Position numbers and translations under genes: made by a program. Positions 1 through 6,177 of a stretch of DNA of 11,735 nucleotides are shown here, one piece after another (position 1 is the stretch's first letter; the number at the start of each line of letters is the position of its first letter). This DNA is from an uncultured Clostridia bacterium (GTDB lineage: Bacteria > Bacillota > Clostridia > Lachnospirales > CAMVHY01): the NCBI GenBank assembly GCA_947167415.1, contig CAMVHY010000014.1, forward strand, positions 1 to 11,735, read 5' to 3'. The notes below the pieces were generated by a model that had not been told where the DNA came from, searched no databases, and saw only the letters and a program-made list of their open reading frames with translations.

Positions 1-477
1 TGTTCGGATTGCAAATCCACAGCATGTTATTCTTTTAATTTGCATTCTTATAAATTCGATTGTCAAATTATTTTCACGTTGCTCTAAATTTTCACCAACA
101 CATAAAATAGGTGTTATTTGATGTTCGAGCGCTCTCGCAATTTTTTTATTTATCATCTCATCGTTTTCACCAAACAAAATTCGTCTTTCTGAATGCCCAA
201 CAAGCGCATAATTTATTCCGGTTTCTTTTAACATTTGTGCCGAAATCTCACCAGTATAAGCGCCATTATTTTCAAAATAAAAATTTTGTGCGCCAATTTT
301 AATTTGACTCGCTTTTAATATTTCCGAAACGCAAAACAAATCAATCGATGGCACAAAAATTATTTTCTCGGAATCATTATTATTTTTAATTTCGTTTTTT
401 AATTTTTTTGCAAACTCAATTGCTTCAAACGGATTTTTATTCATTTTCCAATTGCCAGCCACAATTTTTTTTCGCAT
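1..477 (-). CDS. tpiA: Triosephosphate isomerase, N-terminal 159 residues (partial)
   Basis: This cytoplasmic glycolytic enzyme interconverts dihydroxyacetone phosphate and glyceraldehyde 3-phosphate. The reading frame is open from the ATG at 477 to the left edge, giving 159 codons of a family that is usually about 250. Visible hallmarks are AGNWKMN near the start, with the catalytic lysine at residue 11, GAYTGE in the 70s, GHSERR with the catalytic histidine at exactly residue 95, and CVGE at 126-129. The catalytic glutamate (about 165 in the family) lies just outside the window. An AGGAGGG ribosome site at 484-490 sits 6 bases before the ATG and fixes the start. A terminator separates it from the upstream redox-protein gene, and I see no convincing promoter in the short gap. 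Transcription may therefore come from readthrough or from a weak A/T-rich promoter. The identification is secure. Confidence 0.96.
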   Translation of the reverse strand, partial: MRKKIVAGNWKMNKNPFEAIEFAKKLKNEIKNNNDSEKIIFVPSIDLFCVSEILKASQIKIGAQNFYFENNGAYTGEISAQMLKETGINYALVGHSERRILFGENDEMINKKIARALEHQITPILCVGENLEQRENNLTIEFIRMQIKRITCCGFAIRT

Positions 478-483
478 AAAAAA

Positions 484-490
484 CCCTCCT
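484..490 (-). promoter_or_regulatory. Ribosome binding site of tpiA
   Basis: On the minus strand this reads AGGAGGG, 6 bases before the tpiA ATG. It is a near-consensus Firmicutes Shine-Dalgarno sequence. Confidence 0.85.
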
Positions 491-530
491 TTTCATTACA
501 AAAAAAATATTTCTTGCATGGTAAATGAAA

Positions 531-562
531 ATAAAAAAAATAACCGAGCGACAACTCACTCG
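531..562 (-). terminator. Intrinsic terminator after the DUF1858 gene
   Basis: On the minus strand CGAGTGA, a GTTG loop and TCGCTCG form a 7-bp stem (545-562) with one U-G wobble. GTTA and then eight Ts (540-533) follow. Read on the plus strand the wobble becomes a C-A mismatch, so the element belongs to minus-strand transcripts. It lies 28 bases past the stop codon of the DUF1858 gene and upstream of tpiA. Confidence 0.75.
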
Positions 563-590
563 ATTATGATAATAAACCAAAAAAATTATT

Positions 591-779
591 TTAAACAAGA
601 TTATTTATTTCAGATAGAATCTGTTCGCAATCGATTTCATGATTTTGACATGCTTCTTCCAAAGTTTCAGAACGCGCCGACGGACAGCCTAAACAATGCA
701 TTCCTGCATTTAATAAAATATCTGCAATACGTTCATCTTCGTTCAAAATTTCTTCGATTGTCATATCTTTTGTAATCAA
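591..779 (-). CDS. DUF1858 / hybrid-cluster-associated redox disulfide protein
   Basis: This is a 62-residue cytoplasmic protein of the DUF1858 family, small CxxC proteins often found with hybrid-cluster (prismane) proteins. They are presumed to be thiol-redox or metal-binding partners, but their exact role is not established. The start MITKDMTIEEIL and the centre GMHCLGCPSARSETLEEAC match the family pattern; cysteines are at 29, 32, 44 and 51. I place the start at the TTG at 779, because AAAGGAG (789-795) lies 9 bases upstream and family members typically begin with MITKDMT. The first in-frame TTG at 788 directly abuts the ribosome site with no spacer and is unlikely. The gene is divergent from aroC, with a TATAAT box at 805-810, and is followed by its own terminator. 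No hybrid-cluster gene is visible here. Confidence 0.87.
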   Translation of the reverse strand: MITKDMTIEEILNEDERIADILLNAGMHCLGCPSARSETLEEACQNHEIDCEQILSEINNLV

Positions 780-788
780 TTTTTTCAA

Positions 789-795
789 CTCCTTT
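789..795 (-). promoter_or_regulatory. Ribosome binding site deciding the DUF1858 start
   Basis: The minus strand reads AAAGGAG. It leaves 9 bases to the TTG at 779 but none to the TTG at 788, which favours the shorter 62-residue protein. Confidence 0.7.
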
Positions 796-804
796 TCGAA
801 TTCA

Positions 805-810
805 ATTATA
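805..810 (-). promoter_or_regulatory. -10 box for the DUF1858 gene
   Basis: A perfect TATAAT on the minus strand lies 10 bases upstream of the AAAGGAG ribosome site, so the untranslated leader would be short. The -35 position holds only a T-rich run. The box shares four bases with a plus-strand TATACT that could serve aroC. Confidence 0.55.
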
Positions 811-853
811 CTTTAAAAAACAAAATTAAAAAAATAAAATTTAGGAGAAAAAA

Positions 854-1948
854 ATGAGCGGCTCGACATTTGGCAAAATATTTAAAATCACAACATTTGG
901 AGAAAGTCATGGAAATTCAGTCGGAGTTGTAATTGACGGCTGTCCGGCAGGAATAAAAATTTCTCACGACGAAATAAAAAAATTTCTTGCGCGACGTGCT
1001 CCAAATTCAAAATTTGCAACACAACGACATGAACCTGATGAATTTGAAATTTTATCCGGCGTTTTAAATAATATTACACTTGGAACGCCAATTTGTGTTT
1101 TGGTCAAAAATAAATGTTTCGACTCAAAAAAATATGACGCCATAAAAAATATTTTTCGACCGGGACATGCTGATTATAATTATCAAAAAAAATTTGGGAT
1201 CAGAGATTATCGTGGAGGCGGAAGAAGTTCTGGACGCGAAACAGTTGCGCGCGTACTCGCCGGATATTTCGCAAAAAAAATTTTGAGTGAGTTAAAAATA
1301 AAAATCACAGCTTATACTTATGCAATAAACAAAATTTTTATAAAAAATATAGATTGCGTGCCACAAGAAAATTTTTTATATATGCCTGATAGAATTGCTT
1401 TCAAAAAGGCTTGTGAATTTTTGGAATCGTGTCCAGAAGATGATTCGGTTGGTGGAATTGTCGAATGCAAAATAAAAAATTTAAAAGCTGGTGTGGGAGA
1501 ACCTGTATTTGATAAACTTGACGCCGAAATTTCTAAGGCAATTATTTCTATTGGTGCGGTTAAAGCAATTGAATTTGGTAGCGGATTTAAATCAACTTTT
1601 TTATTTGGTTCACAAAATAATGATGAATATTATTTTGACACAAAGAAAAAAAAAGTTTTGAAGTGCACGAATAACTCCGGCGGAATAACCGGAGGAATTT
1701 CAGATGGAAGTGAAATAATTTTTCGTGCTGCAATCAAACCGACGCCATCAATTTCAAAATTACAAAATACAGTAAACGATAAAAACCAAAATGTAAAAAT
1801 AAAAATTTCGGGTCATCACGATAAAATTATAGTGCCAAGAATTTCTGTTGTAATAGAATCTATGGCAGCAATTGTTTTGGTTGACCAAATATTTTTGTCT
1901 TGTTGTTCGCAAATTAAAAGAGTAAAACAGAATTATTTTGGATGGTGA
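854..1948 (+). CDS. aroC: Chorismate synthase
   Basis: Chorismate synthase is the last enzyme of the shikimate pathway. It converts 5-enolpyruvylshikimate 3-phosphate to chorismate using reduced FMN. The 364 residues match the usual length. Visible family motifs are TTFGESHG near residues 13-20, RPGHADYNYQKKFGIRDYRG with GRSSGRETVAR after it, the DDSVGGIVE stretch, GVGEPVFDKLDAEI, NNSGGITGGISDG, IKPTPSI, and VPRISVVIESMAAIVLVDQI near the C-terminus. Both conserved active-site histidines (in GESHG and RPGH) are present. AGGAG at 843-847 is 6 bases before the ATG. The gene overlaps the next reading frame by 11 bases, so the two are probably translated together. Presence of aroC suggests that at least part of aromatic amino acid or folate synthesis is retained; no other shikimate genes are in view. 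Confidence 0.97.
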   Translation: MSGSTFGKIFKITTFGESHGNSVGVVIDGCPAGIKISHDEIKKFLARRAPNSKFATQRHEPDEFEILSGVLNNITLGTPICVLVKNKCFDSKKYDAIKNIFRPGHADYNYQKKFGIRDYRGGGRSSGRETVARVLAGYFAKKILSELKIKITAYTYAINKIFIKNIDCVPQENFLYMPDRIAFKKACEFLESCPEDDSVGGIVECKIKNLKAGVGEPVFDKLDAEISKAIISIGAVKAIEFGSGFKSTFLFGSQNNDEYYFDTKKKKVLKCTNNSGGITGGISDGSEIIFRAAIKPTPSISKLQNTVNDKNQNVKIKISGHHDKIIVPRISVVIESMAAIVLVDQIFLSCCSQIKRVKQNYFGW

Positions 1949-2453
1949 AAAAATTTTGTCCAAAAAAAATATGGGTAGTGCTTATATTTTTGTTTTAATG
2001 ATAGTAACGATTGCAAGCTTAGTTTTAAATTTAATTATTGGCAGTGTAAATTTAAAATTCGAAAAAAGTCACGGCGAAAATAATAATTTGTATTATATGG
2101 CAGAGTATGGGGCTGGTATTGCTTTGTCTGTTTTGAACGAAATTGTAAGTTCGTGTCATGTTTTAAAAGATGAGGAAAAAACTTTGGATATAGAATTATT
2201 TTATGAGAATGTTGATAAATATTTTGGAGCCACCGGAGCCAACAAAGAAATCAGGTTAAAATTAATAGATGAATCGAATGAAAAGGAATTAATTTATAAT
2301 CTGAAAATTGGATTTAACTCATCAGAAATTTTAAAATATAACGTAGAAGTTACTTCACAAAATTCTTATGGTAACAAAGTAAAACTAAGCCAAATAATAA
2401 AATATGATCAGGAAAACGAAAAATTTTTTGTCGAACAGGAGAAAATAGAATGA
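1938..2453 (+). CDS. PilX/pseudopilin-like single-pass membrane protein
   Basis: This is a 171-residue protein with a short basic N-terminus, then GSAYIFVLMIVTIASLVLNL (hydrophobic helix about 14-37), then YYMAEYGAGIAL at 52-63. A leading glycine, one hydrophobic helix and a YY(L/M)AE(S/Y)G segment are the layout of the PilX N-terminal family and similar clostridial pilus-assembly or pseudopilin-like proteins. The rest looks like a soluble beta-rich extracellular domain with no motif I know. The ATG at 1938 lies inside the end of aroC and lacks a clear ribosome site. A TTG at 1956 preceded by GGTGA (1943-1947) would give MSKKNMGSAYI and may be the real start. No prepilin peptidase or pilus ATPase is visible. 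The family assignment rests on pattern only. Confidence 0.68.
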   Translation: MDGEKILSKKNMGSAYIFVLMIVTIASLVLNLIIGSVNLKFEKSHGENNNLYYMAEYGAGIALSVLNEIVSSCHVLKDEEKTLDIELFYENVDKYFGATGANKEIRLKLIDESNEKELIYNLKIGFNSSEILKYNVEVTSQNSYGNKVKLSQIIKYDQENEKFFVEQEKIE

Positions 2454-2573
2454 ATAATTGTATCAAGCGTAAGTTATTTTAAATTTATGTGTAAAAATGA
2501 AAATATGATCTATTAAATTTTATCCAGCATAAAAAGCTTTCTATCGGAAATAATAATTTATGATTTTATTTTC

Positions 2574-2580
2574 AGGAGGT
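2574..2580 (+). promoter_or_regulatory. Ribosome binding site of the 50-residue protein
   Basis: AGGAGGT, 5 bases before the ATG at 2586. This is the strongest plus-strand Shine-Dalgarno match in the window and the main reason to accept this short gene. Confidence 0.8.
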
Positions 2581-2585
2581 TTTTT

Positions 2586-2738
2586 ATGGCAAAGAAAAAT
2601 AAAAATAAATGTAATGGACAATTTAAAACTTTAGCGTTGTCAGAAAATGAGTCTCGCGAAAAAGATACAAACGTTTCCCATCCGTCAGAAAAAAATGTGG
2701 AAGAAGCAAAAAAATTTGTTGATTCAAATGAAAAATAA
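2586..2738 (+). CDS. Small hydrophilic protein, 50 residues
   Basis: An excellent AGGAGGT ribosome site (2574-2580) lies 5 bases before the ATG, and the frame ends at TAA 2736-2738, just before a strong terminator. The protein starts MAKKNKNKCNGQFK and ends NVEEAKKFVDSNEK. It is lysine- and glutamate-rich with no hydrophobic segment and a single cysteine at residue 9. The C-terminal pattern (V-x-x-P-S-x-x-x-V-x-x-A-K-x-x-V-D-x-N-x-K) reminds me of the small clostridial DUF3787 proteins linked to the spore surface, but the TAAWA-type segment I associate with that family is absent, so this is only a suggestion. It lies 132 bases after the PilX-like gene and may share its transcript. Function unknown. 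Confidence 0.72.
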   Translation: MAKKNKNKCNGQFKTLALSENESREKDTNVSHPSEKNVEEAKKFVDSNEK

Positions 2739-2753
2739 TTTTTGTTTTGGCAT

Positions 2754-2800
2754 AAAAAAAACATCTTCGATTCAAATTTTGGGGACGAAGGTGTTTTTTA
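2754..2800 (+). terminator. Intrinsic terminator of the aroC block, probably bidirectional
   Basis: ACATCTTCG (2761-2769) pairs with CGAAGGTGT (2786-2794) through nine pairs including one T-G wobble. Flanking A7 (2754-2760) and T-run (2794-2799) extend the stem and supply the U-tract. On the minus strand the wobble becomes a C-A mismatch, but a T7 tract follows, so it may also stop the convergent gene that ends at 2844. Confidence 0.85.
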
Positions 2801-2843
2801 AATTACATATTTTGTTTGTGAAACCGGATTATTTAACTGTTTT

Positions 2844-5210
2844 TTAATCATCTATGTATTTTACGTCTTCGATTGTATCTTGCTTGATGTTTTGAATTTT
2901 TTCTTCCGTTTTCTTTGGTATTTTATTTTCACCAAACTCTTTTGTCTTAATGAAATTATCATTTGGATTTTTTGTATAACATGAAACTATAAACATAAGT
3001 ACTAAGCCCAGGATCAATGTGGCAACTGTAATAATTATCGCTGCTGTTAAAGAAATTATTTCTAAACAAAATAAAAGAAATGACACAAAGATAATAATTA
3101 ACCAAATTATCAAACCGATGAAACATTTCAGTACTGATTTGGACTTATCATTCCCAATTTCATCAGAATTATTTCCGCCATAATTTACGCGTGTTATCGA
3201 ACTTTCATTTTCATCCATAAAAATTTGATTCGAACTATCTTTAGTTTTTAAACAATAACTATCAATTGGAATTTTATCGACTCCCTGTTCTTGAAAAAAA
3301 CTATTGATCTCACTTATTTCTTTTCCTATATCCTGGATATCCTGTTCAGACAAATTTTTTCTCTTATCTCCTTTTATTTTGTTTTGAAGACGCGCTGTAG
3401 CGTCTTTATGCATACGTATTTTTACATCGTAATCATCTTTCAATTCCTTTATTTCTTGATCATGAATTTTTGGTTCATTTTCCATCTTTTTCATTATTTC
3501 GTCTGTTTCTTCTTTAGACAACAATCTTATTACTTCTTGTTGCTTTTTAATGTTTTCTATTTCATTGGGATCTATTTCCTCTGTTTTATATTTTTTCTTT
3601 TGATCAAGCATAAAATCCAAATCAGATCGAATATCTTTAAAAATTTCGGTTAACAACTGATCTGCAGCTTCCACTTTAGAATTTTCTCTATATCTAACAA
3701 GATAATTCATGAATTTAAGAATATTAAACAATTGCCATTGAATTTTTGAGCCAGCGCGAGTGTGATGACTAAACATTTCGTTAAATTTATTATTTAGTTC
3801 TTTGTAATAAACAAATCCTCCATCATCATCAATTCTTTTGATTGCATTTGGATCATTTTTTTCTTTTTCAATTTGAGAATCCATAGCTTTTTTTTTATAT
3901 TTTGTTTTCAAAAAAATCCTTTTCATTTTTTCAACATCTGATTTTATAGAGCCATGAAGATGTGAAGACATAGCCATAATAAAAAAAAGAAGTGTATCAC
4001 AATCTCCGCCTGCTTCTAAACCCCATCTTTTAGCTTCTTCTGTAGATTCTGCCGTTAAAGTAATTCGAATTGCCGACGTTGCAGTTACTCCTGTTTGTTC
4101 GGAATATTTATATGCTTTTATATCTTTTTCTAATTGCTCTCTGTCACATTTTCTCACAGCTGTATGATCATCCTGATCTATATTTTTGCGATGTGAGAGC
4201 ATATCATAATTACATAAACTTGTTTTGTTGGCAAAAAGATCATCAGGCGGATTTTGATCAAAAAACATATAATGAATAATTTTTCTGATTGTTTCTGGTC
4301 GCAAACCATAATTAGCCAAAACACCAACAGTATATACAGCACGTGCACCTTTAAGCGATTCCGGATTATCGTGAGTGTTTTTGACCATTAAATCAGTTAA
4401 TTCTAATCCTTGTTCATAATCTTGTGCTACGATAGATGTGATAACCGATCTAAACATTGAACCGTTGCCATGACTTTGTCCCCAATATGGATCTGCGTCT
4501 TGGAATTCTTTTTTATTGTCTATAACATATTTCAACGCACTGGCATAAGTCGAAGTTGGATTTTTTGATTTATCGTTTACAACACTTTGCACTGCATCAA
4601 TTAAATTCGACATTGACGTACCATATTCGTCACTTACCTGAGGTTTATCTATCGGAATGTTTGCAAAAATTTCGTTTGTATAATCGTCGGTTAAAGTTTT
4701 AAAATTTTTACTCTTAGCAACGAAAGTATAGTCTTTTTGGTCATTTGTTAATTGGTATCGCGACTCATGTTTTACAAATGTAGCCGCTCCATCCATAGTA
4801 AATTTCGTATCGTCCGTCGTTTTATTATCTGTATTTATAAAATTTATCTCAGCTGAATCTACATTTTCTTCTTCTTCTTTTTCAGGCCCTGCATTATTTT
4901 TTGCTTTCAATTGATAATCTTTATGATCCAGTAACACAAATCCAAATTTGTAAGCATTTTTTACATTTGAATTATTGATTGGATTCAGTTCATATAAATC
5001 TTTATCTTCTTGCGGATCAGGTAACGGTTCTCTAATATATTTTGCTGAAAACTTATTTAAGCCTGAATCATCCTTATCAGTCGCCTGTTCTATAAATTCA
5101 AGTGGAAGACCAATATAATCGCCCGCCGCCGCCATTCCTAAATGATCTGAACCAATAATTTCTATTTGGTTATCCTCATTTACATTGTTAATAATATTAC
5201 TGCCTATCAT
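2844..5210 (-). CDS. ADP-ribosylglycohydrolase-like protein with C-terminal membrane anchor
   Basis: The 788-residue protein has, at 22-420, the ordered motifs of the ADP-ribosylglycohydrolase (DraG/ARH) fold: DHLGMAAAGDYIGLPLE (22-38), TDDTKFTM (132-139), SHGNGSMFR (246-254), TH at 279-280 and GGDCDT (401-406). The TDDT and GDxDT acids that bind the metal pair in the family are kept. Such enzymes remove ADP-ribose from proteins or small molecules; the substrate here is unknown. Residues 430-640 are charged, helical and probably partly coiled coil. Two hydrophobic helices follow at about 696-719 and 721-745, then a 43-residue charged tail. No signal peptide is seen, so the enzyme domain probably faces the cytoplasm, or the host if exported. 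AGGGGG (5219-5224) lies 8 bases before the ATG. The gene stands alone, has its own strong promoter, and a counted sample suggests less A/T than murJ or alaS. The fold is fairly sure; activity is untested. Confidence 0.85.
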   Translation of the reverse strand: MIGSNIINNVNEDNQIEIIGSDHLGMAAAGDYIGLPLEFIEQATDKDDSGLNKFSAKYIREPLPDPQEDKDLYELNPINNSNVKNAYKFGFVLLDHKDYQLKAKNNAGPEKEEEENVDSAEINFINTDNKTTDDTKFTMDGAATFVKHESRYQLTNDQKDYTFVAKSKNFKTLTDDYTNEIFANIPIDKPQVSDEYGTSMSNLIDAVQSVVNDKSKNPTSTYASALKYVIDNKKEFQDADPYWGQSHGNGSMFRSVITSIVAQDYEQGLELTDLMVKNTHDNPESLKGARAVYTVGVLANYGLRPETIRKIIHYMFFDQNPPDDLFANKTSLCNYDMLSHRKNIDQDDHTAVRKCDREQLEKDIKAYKYSEQTGVTATSAIRITLTAESTEEAKRWGLEAGGDCDTLLFFIMAMSSHLHGSIKSDVEKMKRIFLKTKYKKKAMDSQIEKEKNDPNAIKRIDDDGGFVYYKELNNKFNEMFSHHTRAGSKIQWQLFNILKFMNYLVRYRENSKVEAADQLLTEIFKDIRSDLDFMLDQKKKYKTEEIDPNEIENIKKQQEVIRLLSKEETDEIMKKMENEPKIHDQEIKELKDDYDVKIRMHKDATARLQNKIKGDKRKNLSEQDIQDIGKEISEINSFFQEQGVDKIPIDSYCLKTKDSSNQIFMDENESSITRVNYGGNNSDEIGNDKSKSVLKCFIGLIIWLIIIFVSFLLFCLEIISLTAAIIITVATLILGLVLMFIVSCYTKNPNDNFIKTKEFGENKIPKKTEEKIQNIKQDTIEDVKYIDD

Positions 5211-5218
5211 ATATAGTT

Positions 5219-5224
5219 CCCCCT
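5219..5224 (-). promoter_or_regulatory. Ribosome binding site of the ADP-ribosylhydrolase-like gene
   Basis: AGGGGG on the minus strand, 8 bases before the ATG at 5210, supports that start. Confidence 0.6.
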
Positions 5225-5242
5225 CAAAATTAAATATTCGTT

Positions 5243-5272
5243 ACTATACCAGAAAAAAACTTTATATATCAA
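5243..5272 (-). promoter_or_regulatory. Strong extended -10 promoter of the ADP-ribosylhydrolase-like gene
   Basis: On the minus strand TTGATA (5272-5267) is followed after 18 bases by TATAGT (5248-5243), with TG one base upstream of the -10 (TGGTATAGT). Each hexamer matches 5 of 6 consensus bases. Transcription would start near 5236, about 25 bases before the ATG. This is a housekeeping-sigma promoter and the best one in the window; the gene is therefore probably expressed in normal growth. Confidence 0.7.
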
Positions 5273-5457
5273 ATTTTTATATGTAATTTTTTTTATTTCT
5301 CATTATTAAATGCAAAATTTTTTATAGCATATGATTTTTTTCCATAGATATTGCCTACACAAAAAAATGAGCAACGAGACAAGAAAAAAAAACAAACTAT
5401 AAAATGAGGGATAACGGATAAAGGTAAAAAAAAAGTAAAAATAAAAGGAAGGAAAGG

Positions 5458-5568
5458 ATGTATCACAAATTTAATATAAGTGATGAGGAGTGGAAAAAAA
5501 TAAAAGATCATATAAAAGAAAAAAAAGAAAGGAAGAAAGAGCCGGGCAAAATGATAGGAATTTTTTAA
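5458..5568 (+). pseudogene. IS5-type transposase N-terminal relic (DUF4096-like)
   Basis: The frame from ATG 5458 has a good ribosome site (AGGAAGG, 5446-5452) and encodes MYHKFNISDEEWKKIKDHI followed by a lysine-rich stretch and GKMIGIF before TAA. The pattern Y-x-(L/I)-(S/T)-D-E-E-W-x-x-I is the hallmark of the N-terminus of IS5/IS1182-like transposases (DUF4096). In those the next part is normally a proline-rich segment and then NRK-M-(I/L)-x-G-I-F, which GKMIGIF resembles. Only 36 residues remain and no DDE catalytic segment was found in any frame downstream, so this is a remnant with no transposase activity. I could not recognise terminal inverted repeats. The alternative is a chance match in a small unrelated gene. 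Confidence 0.5.
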
Positions 5569-5736
5569 ATTAATGATATCAGAGCTAGCTTTAATTTAAA
5601 ACTTAAAACAAAAGATTTGTCGCATGATAACTTTTTTATTAGAATTAAAAAAAAACAAATGCTAAGCAAGAGCGAGCAAGAAACTTTGATTTTGGTCACA
5701 TATAAAAGTTATCGGAACTGTAACAGCGTAAAATAA
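5569..5736 (+). other. Open in-frame continuation after the transposase relic
   Basis: The same frame stays open for 55 codons after the TAA at 5566-5568 and ends at TAA 5734-5736, 16 bases before a strong terminator hairpin. The encoded sequence (for example FFIRIKKKQMLSKSEQETL) matches nothing I know, including IS5 C-termini. It may be the eroded end of a gene whose terminator survives, or chance. Confidence 0.3.
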
Positions 5737-5752
5737 TTTTTTTTAGTCATAA

Positions 5753-5792
5753 AAAAATATCGATTGAAAATAAAAATTCAGTCGGTATTTTT
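5753..5792 (+). terminator. Strong orphan intrinsic terminator
   Basis: AAAAATATCGATTGAA (5753-5768) pairs along all 16 positions with TTCAGTCGGTATTTTT (5777-5792) around an 8-base loop, two of the pairs being T-G wobbles. The wobbles become C-A mismatches on the other strand, so it works on plus-strand transcripts. It ends with five Ts. The only plus-strand unit before it is the broken 5458-5736 frame; murJ begins 386 bases later. Confidence 0.78.
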
Positions 5793-6161
5793 CTTGTCGC
5801 AAAAAAATAAAATTTGTTTTATCAACACTTAAATTATGCATAAAAAACTTGTTTTCTGTCAGAACAAAATAAATCAAACAGTGGACAAAAATATTAGAAA
5901 CAAAAAAGATGTTAATAGAAAATGTAATTTACCAATTTAAATCTTTTTATCTTGGTTTCTGTTCCTTTGTTTTTTTATCCAAAAAATAGATCTACTCTAA
6001 TAATTTATGACTGAATTTTATCTTTCCAAAAAAATATATCCAATAACAGCGCTCAATAAATTTTTTTGCGATTAAAAGCTTGCCACACAAAAAAATTTTG
6101 ATATAAACTAATAATATTTTTTAATAAAATTTATTTTATCCAAATAAAACTTTATGTAAGT

Positions 6162-6166
6162 GAGGT
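6162..6166 (+). promoter_or_regulatory. Ribosome binding site deciding the murJ start
   Basis: GAGGT (continuing TGA) lies 11 bases before the ATG at 6178 and inside the frame that would begin at GTG 6160. It supports the shorter start. Confidence 0.6.
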
Positions 6167-6177
6167 TGATTTTTTAC

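Larger units (their letters stand above)
784..812 (+). promoter_or_regulatory. Probable aroC promoter
   Basis: TATACT at 807-812 (5 of 6 to consensus) lies 17 bases after a weak TTCAAC at 784-789. It would start transcription roughly 20 bases before the aroC ribosome site. The -10 overlaps the TATAAT box of the divergent gene, so the two promoters share one melting region. Confidence 0.4.
5273..6177. other. Long gene-poor gap between the ADP-ribosylhydrolase-like gene and murJ
   Basis: About 900 bases hold no intact gene that I can support. They contain an IS5-type transposase relic (5458-5568), its open continuation to 5736, and an orphan terminator (5753-5792). The stretch 5800-6090 shows only A/T-rich sequence with weak, low-complexity inverted repeats. 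I found no tRNA-like or G/C-rich structured RNA. A possible but weak murJ promoter is TTGATA at 6098-6103 with an A/T-rich -10 region around 6121-6130. A minus-strand frame at 5293-5511 is F/P/I-rich and has no convincing start or ribosome site; I treat it as spurious. Confidence 0.6.

Noticed and set aside
111..302. Plus-strand frame of 63 codons
   Set aside because: It is antisense to the well-supported tpiA frame, has no ribosome site, and its composition is that of a shadow frame.
452..775. Plus-strand frame of 107 codons
   Set aside because: It overlaps the start of tpiA, a terminator and the whole DUF1858 gene on the opposite strand, and no Shine-Dalgarno sequence precedes it.
3291..3653. 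Plus-strand frame of 120 codons rich in F, Y and I, resembling a membrane protein
   Set aside because: It is antisense to the charged lysine/glutamate-rich part of the ADP-ribosylhydrolase gene. AAA and GAA codons read in reverse as TTT and TTC, which explains the false hydrophobicity.
5293..5511. Minus-strand frame of 72 codons with a hydrophobic N-terminal part
   Set aside because: It is antisense to the transposase relic, reads as F/P/I-rich because the plus strand is purine-rich, and lacks a ribosome site.
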